Origin: Temnopleurus reevesii | Lineage: Eukaryota; Echinodermata; Echinoidea; Temnopleuroida; Temnopleuridae | Length of the DNA stretch: 25,700 nt | Direction: 5' to 3' | Assembly: GCA_036244855.1 (NCBI GenBank) | Contig: BQKZ01000084.1 | Location: 219,486-245,185 of the forward strand | Shown here: piece by piece, positions 22,701 through 25,700 of the stretch | How the letters are laid out: every line of letters begins with the position of its first letter | Numbering within the stretch: the stretch's first letter is position 1 | Position numbers and translations under genes: made by a program | The notes under the pieces: model-generated | The model's input: the letters and a program-made list of their open reading frames with translations, nothing else | Told to the model about the DNA's origin: nothing | Databases searched by the model: none

Positions 22701-25624
22701 CAAAGTCGTTACTCTGTGAACAAAGTCAATCAGTAAATATTCATAAGTGTATTGATATTTTCACTTTTATGAAGTGAAATCAAACAATTCTAACATTAAT
22801 ATGCCTAAGATACTAGGTTCAGCAATGAATTTCATTGAAAAAAACAATGAAAAACAAAAGGTGAAAAAAAGAAATCATAACAAATTCGTCCTAATACAAT
22901 TTTTTATGGATAGAATTGTAAGTAATGTTATTCAGAAAATTCATACAGATAAATAGCTTTCTAGGACTTGTATTTTGTAAATTATAGCAGGAAATGTTAT
23001 ATTATGCATGACTTAGCCTAAACTAATTCAGAATTTAAAGAAATTACTGTACAATTTTGTAATTTTCATGATATTCTACCCGCATCTAAATTTTTCTGGC
23101 GATCAAGATCTGAAGAGGGGATTGGTGAACCCTCCCGGCCACAAGAGATCCGAACAAGCATGGCTATATCAGGGCTCAGGATTGGAGTGATTTTCGAAAT
23201 TTGAATTGCTTTACATCGGGAATGGAATGTCACATTGCAATGGGAAATACTCAGTGCATTTTTCTCTTTCTTATTGTGTGTGATATAGAATTCTCTGCAA
23301 AAACACAGTACCTCTATGAGTTAATTTTATACCATATTACAAAGTTGAGAATTTTTTGTTTACTCTTTTAGTTTCTGATTCACTGGTTCTTTTGATAATG
23401 TTTCCATTCTGACAGTTATCAAATCATATTTGTTAAAATCATGACTGTTTTCTGTTTGCTTTTTCAATGAGCCATCTCAGAGTAAATTTATGAGGTGCCA
23501 CATTCTGTCTTTGAACCTGAGCTTTGACAAAAGCCATTATATTTTTTCGCTTATGATGAATTGAAATTAAAAAGCTAAAAAGTTCTACCTAATGGTCTCA
23601 TAAATTAGGGGATTAATCAACAAAAAAGAGTTTCTATTAGATTCACTCCAGCTCTTAACAATGATTTCTTCCGTTAAATATGTAAGCACAAAGATCATTG
23701 CTCTAATAATCATCGAACCGTACATCATGCTCATGAATTTATACAATCAACTTTGATTATTTTGCTGTTTGATTTGTATTCAAAGCAGACATGGACTATT
23801 TCATTGGGTGTTCTTTTGTAGTTGGTGTCAGATATGGTCTATTTAACGAATGAATAATTATTATTCTGTGAAGGCAAATATCAGAGCCATTGAGAATTCG
23901 ATTAATATGATAGAGATATTATTGTGAGACTAATGGGGTGTTGCTCAAAAGTTGCAATTGATCGCAAGTTGCAGTTGATCGGAACGCGCCAATCAAAATC
24001 ATTGTTTCACGCGCGTCTTGTTAAATGCGCACACCACGAGCGAATGAAAATGTGCGTTACAATTTGCAAAGTTGCAGTTGATTTGCAGTTAATTTTGAGC
24101 AACACCCCCTATATATATATAAGTAAAGGTGAGAGGAAGATATGTGGGATTCTATACAGATGTACGTAAATAGATTATTGGGGCATGCAAAGTAATAAAG
24201 ATTACAGAAACTTTATTATTTTGTGTGGAAATAAGATGGAGCAAAGAAAAAGAAATATGGGATATTAAGAAAAAGAGTTATATGAACCAACAATGAAAAC
24301 AGAGTGAAAAATGAAAAACTATACACAGAAAAGTAAGGGAATATTAAAAAAAAATTACAACGTGAGATAAAGATTACTGTTCTTGGGGGAAAGTAAGTCA
24401 TTTAGTAGGATTTTCAGTGACAGTAGAACACATGTAGGACAAAATATGATTTCTTTTTAGTCTTTGAGTTACATTGTTGGAAAGTGGATGGAAGCTGGTA
24501 GGAATAGGATATTTCTTTCTGAAATATTTTTTTGGGTAAAATAACAGGAATTTTGGAGATGTGAGCTTGGCAACACTGAGTATGATGTAATTTCATTAAA
24601 TAATGCAATCTTGTACATATTTTCCAAAATATTTGTTGTAATTCAAGCTTTGAAAGAAAATCAAATTTATTCTTATTTATATGTCCAATGCAGGTCCTTA
24701 TGGTCTGGGACAGTCACAACTCCAGATGTAAACACTACAAGATATTTCAAGATCAGGTTAGTATAGTATCTGAGAAAAATATTCAAAATATCATTGTTTT
24801 TATGATTATCATTTCCATAATCATCTTCATTACTAACATAACCATCATTTTATTATTCCGGTTCATTATGATTTCTTTCAACTTTTATCATGGTTTTGAA
24901 TTTTCTTTTATTTCATTTTGTTTACTCTCTTCTCAGAGGTAACTCTGTCTGCTTCTGAGTCCTGTAAAATAAAAGTTTGTGATTAATCGCTAATTTAAAA
25001 GGGCGATTCTGATTGGTTACTGATCAGTGTATTGAACATAAGGCACATGCCAAAAAGATCTTGATTGGCCTGTAGCGATTAATCGCAAATCTTGATGTTC
25101 TGGAGCCAAGTCATCATTTGTTTCTTTTTCTCACTGGCTTTATTGCAGCAGTTATTTGTTGTATTGTGATACCGTAGTATTTGCATGCCCATTCACTATT
25201 TGATGCTCTACTGAACCAAGATAAAAAAGACTTTTAGGAGCGACTGTAAGAACGACTGGTGTCAGCTCTTGTGCATCATGATTGATGATATTACGCATAT
25301 TAAGCCCAAGAACCAATACCAGTTGTTCTTAAACTCTTTTTCATCTTGGTGTATCATCTCCCAGGGGGAGGAGGGATGGGGGAATACCATCTTCGACAAA
25401 TCTTGGTTCTGCTTATATATTTGAGTGACATCAAAGCTTCCATCGAATATTGCAATTATTATCTATACAACCTATTTTTGTGATTTCTTTCTTTCCTTTA
25501 GGATTCTAATCTCCACCTGGATCACGTTCCAAAGTTTGACAACATCCTCAAATTACTAGAACATTACAAAACCAATGCATTACCGAACAGTAAGCTGTAC
25601 CTCCAGAAGGCCTATACTGGTTGA
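1443..25624 (+). CDS. SH3BP2: SH3BP2 (3BP2) adaptor orthologue, 13 exons, 5' end outside the window
   Basis: Spliced from 13 exons: 1443-1686, 3208-3322, 11095-11156, 13046-13296, 14003-14092, 16903-17100, 18533-18758, 19815-19881, 20603-20698, 21506-21591, 22476-22539, 24694-24756, 25502-25624. Every exon has AG/GT borders and the phases agree throughout, giving 560 codons and TGA. Seen: PH domain (about residues 10-130), acidic, Ser and Pro-rich linker, tankyrase motif at 395-400, SH2 domain (about 478-556) ending nearly at the C-terminus. Human 3BP2 (561 residues) has the same order; alignable blocks include the PH segment ending GYNRVMR, the degron RSPPDG followed by SFR, and the SH2 helix EHYxTxxLP. 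The family is a cytoplasmic adaptor binding Src/Syk/Abl-type kinases, Vav and PLC-gamma, and is degraded through tankyrase and RNF146. The initiating exon is absent; E1 begins in phase 1 within the Gly of the GAH motif, so about 15 residues are missing. Confidence 0.93.
1842..1907. repeat. inverted repeat
   Basis: A 15-nt arm, tttcctaagcacaat near 1843-1857, is inverted at 1893-1907. It may be a small foldback element in the E1-E2 intron. Confidence 0.6.
1940..1976. repeat. (ATT)n microsatellite
   Basis: Imperfect run of att units in the E1-E2 intron. A (TTGAAC)n run of about three units lies further on at 2167-2186. Confidence 0.85.
2113..2382 (+). repeat. duplicate of E2 acceptor region and first 63 nt of E2
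   Basis: 2113-2319 repeats the intron end at about 3018-3207 with roughly 8-10% substitutions and indels. 2320-2382 repeats the first 63 nt of E2 without a change. After that the sequences diverge. The copy keeps the acceptor (ttgaag|g) and runs into cg|gtggtc, a weak donor. Read that way it is a 63-nt, phase 2 to 2 exon that would splice in frame to E2. Without splicing the frame stays open to a TAA near 2420. Confidence 0.85.
2641..2960 (-). mobile_element. tRNA-derived SINE
   Basis: On the minus strand a tRNA-like head starts at 2956 (GCGACAGTGGTGTAGTGG, A-box-like) with a B-box-like GGTTCGAATCC at about 2893-2903. A body follows with the gcgctatataaatccgc 3' module, then an (ATT)n tail at 2641-2661. 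The element lies between E2 and its duplicate copy. Confidence 0.75.
3208..3322 (+). CDS. SH3BP2: SH3BP2 exon E2: second half of PH domain
   Basis: Residues 81-119, in phase 2, out phase 0. The acceptor is a T-rich tract ending ttgaag|g; the donor is aag|gtttgt. It reads VMRDEAV...KWSFKIIGL...RTWYFNAASEKEMK, matching human VMRAAEE...FPFKIIHI...RTWFFSASSEEERK. It supplies the last PH strands and the start of the C-terminal helix. Its first 63 nt are repeated without change at 2320-2382. Confidence 0.95.
3487..3723. mobile_element. MITE, ~237 bp
   Basis: Terminal inverted repeats: aggcgggtttact at 3487-3499 and agtaaacccgcct at 3711-3723. No coding capacity. It lies 165 nt after E2. Confidence 0.7.
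3724..4954. other. intron E2-E3, no recognised feature
   Basis: AT-rich intron sequence. No gene, RNA gene or clear repeat is seen. Confidence 0.6.
4955..5096. mobile_element. MITE family A, copy 1
   Basis: Starts agttgctagaaagttg and ends caattgtaactttctagcaa, inverted ends shared with the copies at 10813, 13305, 22224 and 23935. The interior has the common gatcgg...caatcaaaat...tgtttcatg...tcttgtta block. Confidence 0.75.
5097..5785. other. intron with a GC-rich patch
   Basis: Mostly AT-rich, but 5640-5770 is markedly GC-rich. An open minus-strand frame of 81 codons crosses it with no recognised domain and no splice context. Confidence 0.45.
5786..5883. mobile_element. imperfect foldback element
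   Basis: Ends gtctgcaatattgcgag and ttgcagtgcagac are inverted, as are inner blocks attctgatc and gatcagaact. Short and decayed, so only tentative. Confidence 0.45.
5884..8110. other. intron E2-E3, one perfect hairpin
   Basis: AT-rich, no gene. The only structure noted is a perfect 12-bp stem with a 3-nt loop at 6966-6992 (atcagggagttg, tga, caactccctgat). Confidence 0.55.
8118..8280. repeat. degenerate (GATA)n tetranucleotide tract
   Basis: About 160 nt of gata/aata units with interruptions. A short (TA)n run lies before it near 8009-8030. Confidence 0.85.
8300..8800. repeat. purine-rich (A/G) tract
   Basis: About 500 nt strongly enriched in A and G on the + strand. It creates Phe/Leu/Ser-rich open frames on the minus strand that are compositional, not genes. 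Confidence 0.75.
9204..9355 (+). repeat. dispersed repeat, copy near-identical to 15195-15344
   Basis: Matches 15195-15344 with two substitutions and a 2-nt A-run indel. Identity stops at the ambiguous base N at 9356. The family is not recognised. Confidence 0.9.
9357..9525. mobile_element. DNA transposon end fragment (pogo/mariner-like)
   Basis: Has aacgag and ataacaaggttcc blocks and ends aggagagtccactg|ta, resembling CAGT-starting terminal repeats flanked by TA. The opposite end is not found, so it is probably truncated. Confidence 0.45.
9526..10812. other. intron E2-E3, no recognised feature
   Basis: AT-rich. A short inverted repeat (tctatattg / caatataga) lies at about 9660-9690. Nothing else is supported. 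Confidence 0.55.
10813..10983. mobile_element. MITE family A, copy 2
   Basis: tgttaaaaagttgcgattgatc at one end, tgattttgaacaaca at the other. The interior (ggcgccaatcaaaatca, tgcgcgtcttgttaaat) is very close to the copy at 23935. It lies 111 nt upstream of E3. Confidence 0.8.
11095..11156 (+). CDS. SH3BP2: SH3BP2 exon E3: PH C-terminal helix
   Basis: Residues 120-139, in phase 0, out phase 2. The acceptor is cctgtacag|c and the donor is a consensus gtaagt. LWMAYFKVAMEQ contains the near-invariant PH helix Trp (W121) and aligns with human SWMALLRREI. It is separated from E2 by the largest intron of the window (about 7.8 kb), which is full of repeats. Confidence 0.92.
11302..11344. promoter_or_regulatory. 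cluster of five AGGTCA nuclear-receptor half-sites
   Basis: aggtca at 11302, tgacct at 11309, tgacct at 11319, aggtca at 11329 and aggtca at 11339. The first pair is an IR1, the last two a DR4 (spacer ccag). These are known arrangements for nuclear-receptor dimers. It lies 145 nt into the intron after E3. Function is inference. Confidence 0.4.
11345..12660. other. intron E3-E4, no recognised gene
   Basis: More mixed composition than the rest, with a GC-richer patch at 11812-11930. Open frames of 72-79 codons at 12006-12224 and 12394-12633 have no recognised domain. Confidence 0.45.
12661..12766. mobile_element. short MITE-like element
   Basis: Perfect 12-nt inverted ends, cacttgcccgaa at 12661-12672 and ttcgggcaagtg at 12755-12766. 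Confidence 0.55.
12832..13035 (+). repeat. tandem duplication upstream of E4
   Basis: tcaattcacattggtgtaa...gcacaaaaagcaactt (from 12832) recurs as tcaattcacataggtttata...gcacaaaaagttat (from 12959), period about 127 nt. The block gaacaactcacctttgtgctgca (12889) also resembles gaacaactcgtcttcgtgctgca at 12525. The copy ends near the E4 acceptor. Confidence 0.65.
13046..13296 (+). CDS. SH3BP2: SH3BP2 exon E4: Ser/Gly linker, tyrosine pair, SH3 ligand
   Basis: Residues 140-223, in phase 2, out phase 1 (donor gtgagt). Of the nearby AGs only tgaag|a at 13045 keeps phase with E3, so that start is chosen. Contents in order: basic start, SGGSSSGGSTGG linker (about 166-178), YEDIEMPLYDD with Y188 and Y196 in acidic context, then HRPLPSLPL (211-218), a textbook class I SH3 ligand (RPLPxLP). 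The tyrosine pair is placed like human Y174/Y183, which recruit SH2 proteins; that correspondence is inference. It is clearly more GC-rich than the flanking introns. Confidence 0.9.
13305..13495. mobile_element. MITE family A, copy 3
   Basis: gggtgttgctagaaagtta at one end and gattgcaactttctattaaacatcaccc at the other. It begins within 10 nt of the E4 donor (13297). Confidence 0.75.
13606..13720. repeat. (GAT)n microsatellite
   Basis: Long run of gat units in the E4-E5 intron, perfect from about 13641 to 13701. Any reading frame through it is compositional. Confidence 0.95.
14003..14092 (+). CDS. SH3BP2: SH3BP2 exon E5: basic Ser-rich linker
   Basis: Residues 224-253, phase 1 to 1 (90 nt, symmetric, so skipping would keep frame). 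Acceptor gattcag|at, donor ggag|gtaaga. It reads NPRRSSAGARSG...RPNALSSRSPADEDIG. RRSS and SRSP look like kinase sites. No domain is seen; assignment rests on splice borders and on fitting phase with both neighbours. Confidence 0.82.
14093..15194. other. intron E5-E6, no recognised feature
   Basis: AT-rich with A-runs near 14260-14290. No gene or repeat is supported. Confidence 0.55.
15195..15344 (+). repeat. dispersed repeat, second copy of 9204-9355
   Basis: Near-identical to 9204-9355, in the same orientation and about 6 kb apart in a different intron. An open frame of 93 codons crosses it (15167-15448) with no recognised domain. Confidence 0.9.
15345..16360. other. intron E5-E6, no recognised feature
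   Basis: Open frames up to 85 codons (15669-15926) are at chance length and show no domain. Confidence 0.5.
16362..16503. mobile_element. DNA transposon-end repeat (acctgtctatagtggcca type)
   Basis: aacctgtctacagtggccac at about 16439-16458 is inverted at 16478-16497 (gtggccactatagacaggtt), continuing to tgactg|ta. Further degenerate copies (cacctgtctatagcagccac) lie at 16362-16381. The layout is that of a small TA-flanked element. Confidence 0.6.
16614..16860. mobile_element. MITE with long inverted ends, ~245 bp
   Basis: attgggtgacttcaagtacg plus gtgttga at 16617-16643 is inverted at about 16830-16856. Inside the left half is a second palindrome (gctggtgttggtgttg / caacaccagc). It ends 33-46 nt before the two possible E6 acceptors. 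Confidence 0.85.
16903..17100 (+). CDS. SH3BP2: SH3BP2 exon E6: poly-Ser linker
   Basis: Residues 254-319, phase 1 to 1 (symmetric). Donor is aaca|gtgagt. It encodes a run of serines (about 264-277), then RRTSNSAPGSPSSRPRYPEPLKIN. Two acceptors fit: tctag|gt at 16903 and a better pyrimidine tract ending cccaag|tt at 16894. They are 9 nt apart and both in frame, so the protein may gain three residues. A 240-bp MITE ends only 46 nt upstream. Confidence 0.85.
17112..17440 (+). repeat. tandem duplication downstream of E6
   Basis: Blocks ggaatgtttt, gcggaatggat, gcacgtttgtc, caatcatagtcttgc and gatcatcatca...tgagtattca occur at 17112-17265 and again at about 17279-17440. Period is about 167 nt. 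The first unit begins 11 nt after the E6 donor. Confidence 0.85.
17441..18532. other. intron E6-E7 with one unassigned open frame
   Basis: An open + frame runs 17889-18260 (about 123 codons). No domain is recognised and the length is near what chance gives in AT-rich DNA of this size. Nothing else is seen. Confidence 0.45.
18533..18758 (+). CDS. SH3BP2: SH3BP2 exon E7: SH3 ligand and charged tail
   Basis: Residues 320-394, in phase 1, out phase 2 (donor aag|gtaagt). It encodes FDEDYITPEMD (Y325, acidic context), RPLPPTPGTP (337-346, class I SH3 ligand RxxPxxP), then EIEQRKRREPNSKR and RQPSIDEGMEDDKPTLR. The last two codon bases, with the first base of E8, form the Arg that opens the tankyrase motif. 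Its 3' part is repeated twice downstream. Confidence 0.9.
18821..18940 (+). other. E7 3'-end copy B, candidate 66-nt cassette exon (18869-18934)
   Basis: Repeats E7 from the EIEQRKRR region to the donor. The upstream part has decayed (TAG in frame near 18843). From the codon AGT at 18867 to the donor ag|gtcagt the 23 codons match E7 with eight differences, all synonymous. The conserved part starts at aacag|t, a possible acceptor at 18868. Spliced there, the 66-nt exon is phase 2 to 2 and fits between E7 and E8. The pyrimidine tract is poor. Confidence 0.55.
18984..19100 (+). pseudogene. E7 3'-end copy C
   Basis: Resembles E7: HQHEIDQRKRREPWSKRQPSI in frame, with a 12-nt deletion (LTTR lost) and then divergence (IEGRRIINQS). 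Silent changes still dominate in the first half. The donor is shifted by one base (ata|gtcagt). Probably decayed. Confidence 0.65.
19101..19422. other. intron E7-E8, no recognised feature
   Basis: An open frame from 19099 to 19395 has no recognised domain. Confidence 0.5.
19423..19510. mobile_element. SINE 3'-module fragment
   Basis: aataataattataa then atcatttatatagcgcagt, matching the tail and 'tatatagcgc' module of the SINE at 2641. The tRNA-like head is absent. Confidence 0.55.
19661..19745. mobile_element. SINE 3'-module fragment, diverged
   Basis: (ATA)n-like start, ttatatggtgcttttccc and aaagtgcttt...tattaccc follow the order of the SINE body at 2641-2730. Confidence 0.5.
19815..19881 (+). 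CDS. SH3BP2: SH3BP2 exon E8: tankyrase-binding motif
   Basis: Residues 395-417, in phase 2, out phase 0. Acceptor atctacag|g, donor gag|gtaagc. With the last two bases of E7 it reads RRGPEGNSFRRP, matching the RxxPDG-type motif of human 3BP2 and the following SFR. In human, R415, P418 and G420 of this motif are the cherubism residues contacted by tankyrase ankyrin repeats. Here Asp is replaced by Glu, which the general consensus (D/E before G) allows. Confidence 0.88.
20359..20550. mobile_element. MITE family B, full copy
   Basis: Inverted ends: gagctgccaac at 20359-20369 and gttggcagctc at about 20538-20548. Interior blocks (cagtgacaatt, cgttggaaagtgcatggaagct) recur at 24405-24578. It ends about 53 nt before the E9 acceptor. 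Confidence 0.75.
20603..20698 (+). CDS. SH3BP2: SH3BP2 exon E9: Lys/Pro-rich linker
   Basis: Residues 418-449, phase 0 to 0 (96 nt, symmetric). Acceptor follows a long T tract ending ttacag|c; donor aag|gtataa. It reads PVMKPQVSAKPS...RPKPKITPKPPVK, repeating KP/PK pairs that may act as low-affinity SH3 ligands. Human 3BP2 also has a Pro-rich stretch around its degron. Confidence 0.85.
20699..21505. other. intron E9-E10
   Basis: A run of 14 C at 21288-21301 and G-rich sequence at 21355-21372. No gene. Confidence 0.6.
21506..21591 (+). CDS. SH3BP2: SH3BP2 exon E10: linker to SH2
   Basis: Residues 450-477, in phase 0, out phase 2. Acceptor ccttacag|c, donor gag|gtgagc. It reads PKPSAGPSAPVLLPEAAS...ADKVVTE. 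No motif is recognised. The exon joins the Pro-rich stretch to the SH2 fold and is supported by phase and borders. Confidence 0.83.
21592..22223. other. intron E10-E11, no recognised feature
   Basis: AT-rich; a minus-strand frame of 81 codons at 21606-21851 has no domain. Confidence 0.55.
22224..22410. mobile_element. MITE family A, copy 4 (inverted)
   Basis: gagtgttgctagaaagtttg at one end, gcatatctttctcgcaacatactc at the other. The interior order (gcattttcatttgtgc, aacaagact, tgattttgattagcgcg) is the reverse of the other copies. It ends 65 nt before E11. Confidence 0.75.
22476..22539 (+). CDS. SH3BP2: SH3BP2 exon E11: SH2 domain, FLVR strand
   Basis: Residues 478-499, in phase 2, out phase 0. 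A strong tract (ctttctttcttccag|t) precedes it. SDGMYLVRLGSEQGQ is the SH2 beta-B strand; R492 is the phosphate-binding Arg of the FLVR motif. Human 3BP2 reads DGLYCIRNSS here. Confidence 0.92.
22540..23934. other. intron E11-E12, no recognised feature
   Basis: AT-rich with short chance frames (such as 22774-22956). No repeat is identified. Confidence 0.55.
23935..24109. mobile_element. MITE family A, copy 5 (best preserved)
   Basis: ggggtgttgctcaaaagttg at the left and ttttgagcaacacccc at the right are inverted. The interior has gttgcagttgatcgg, cgccaatcaaaatcattg and acgcgcgtcttgttaaa. It is about 175 nt and non-coding. Confidence 0.85.
24405..24578. mobile_element. MITE family B, second copy
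   Basis: Shares aggattttcagtgaca, ttggaaagtggatggaagct and gcttggcaac with 20359-20550. The left inverted end is missing. It ends 115 nt before E12. Confidence 0.65.
24694..24756 (+). CDS. SH3BP2: SH3BP2 exon E12: SH2 domain central strands
   Basis: Residues 500-520, phase 0 to 0 (63 nt). Acceptor ccaatgcag|g, donor cag|gttagt. VLMVWDSHNSRCKHYKIFQDQ has strand beta-C and the beta-D motif KHYKI, with the canonical beta-D4 His (H513). Human 3BP2 has VRNYRIF at this place, so the canonical His is present here but not in human. Confidence 0.93.
24976..25100. mobile_element. foldback element
   Basis: tttgtgattaatcgcta at 24976-24992 and tagcgattaatcgcaaa at about 25072-25089 are inverted. gattctgattgg and cttgattggcc lie inside. 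Non-coding, between E12 and E13. Confidence 0.65.
25101..25501. other. intron E12-E13 end
   Basis: No feature apart from the pyrimidine tract before the E13 acceptor. ccaagataaaaaagac (25217) and gtttctttttcatcttggtg-like sequence (25340) are loosely inverted. Confidence 0.5.
25502..25624 (+). CDS. SH3BP2: SH3BP2 exon E13: end of SH2 and stop
   Basis: Residues 521-560 and TGA. Acceptor is ctttcctttag|g. It reads LHLDHVPKFDNILKLLEHYKTNALP, with the SH2 helix B and the LP turn, like human SMVEHYHTHVLP. The protein ends six to eight residues after the SH2 fold, as in human. Confidence 0.94.
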   Translation, partial: DSNLHLDHVPKFDNILKLLEHYKTNALPNSKLYLQKAYTG

Positions 25625-25700
25625 GAAAAGGGACGGAACAAAGCAGTCATACACTGAAGATGATACGTTTCCACGGTTATAGTTCATTTCTGCACATTGC
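25625..25700 (+). other. start of SH3BP2 3' UTR
   Basis: Sequence after the TGA runs to the window end. No AATAAA signal is seen, so the transcript end lies outside. Confidence 0.7.

Noticed and set aside
1..25700. CRISPR array, operons, bacterial promoters or terminators
   Set aside because: The window is animal intron/exon DNA; repeats are MITEs, SINEs, microsatellites and exon copies without regular spacers.

Overview
The window is animal genomic DNA: AT-rich, single-copy, and dominated by one intron-containing gene read on the + strand. Its repeats (tRNA-derived SINE with a 'tatatagcgc' 3' module and a trinucleotide tail, many short palindromic MITEs) and the divergent but orthologous-looking protein suggest a marine invertebrate deuterostome, with an echinoderm such as a sea urchin as the best guess. 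The phylum is inference; the gene identity is not in doubt.

The gene is an SH3BP2 (3BP2) orthologue. Thirteen coding exons (called E1-E13 here) can be assembled: 1443-1686, 3208-3322, 11095-11156, 13046-13296, 14003-14092, 16903-17100, 18533-18758, 19815-19881, 20603-20698, 21506-21591, 22476-22539, 24694-24756 and 25502-25624 (stop TGA). All junction phases agree and the sum is 560 codons plus stop, close to the 561 residues of human 3BP2. The first ~15 residues lie upstream of the window. Residue numbers below count from the first complete codon of E1. The order is PH domain (E1-E3), a long Ser/Pro-rich linker with two class I SH3 ligands (RPLPSLP, RPLPPTP) and paired tyrosines (E4-E7), a tankyrase-binding motif RRGPEG split between E7 and E8, a Lys/Pro-rich stretch (E8-E10), and a C-terminal SH2 domain (E11-E13). 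This is an adaptor architecture: membrane or phosphoinositide contact, SH3 and phosphotyrosine partners, and turnover control by tankyrase.

The unusual part is local exon-fragment duplication. The 5' part of E1 lies in a tandem array of about five partial copies upstream (about 585-1352). The 5' part of E2, with its intron end, is copied at 2113-2382. The 3' part of E7, with its donor, is repeated twice downstream (18821-19100). At each site one copy can be read as a small, phase-matched exon (84, 63 and 66 nt). In the E7 copy all eight differences over 23 codons are synonymous. These may be unrecognised cassette exons. Intronic tandem duplications also occur next to the E4 acceptor and the E6 donor.

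The introns carry a five-copy MITE family, several other foldback elements (some within about 10-120 nt of splice sites), a SINE, microsatellites, a cluster of AGGTCA half-sites at 11302-11344, and a near-identical 150-bp repeat pair with one ambiguous base at its edge. No other complete gene, tRNA, rRNA or CRISPR array is supported.
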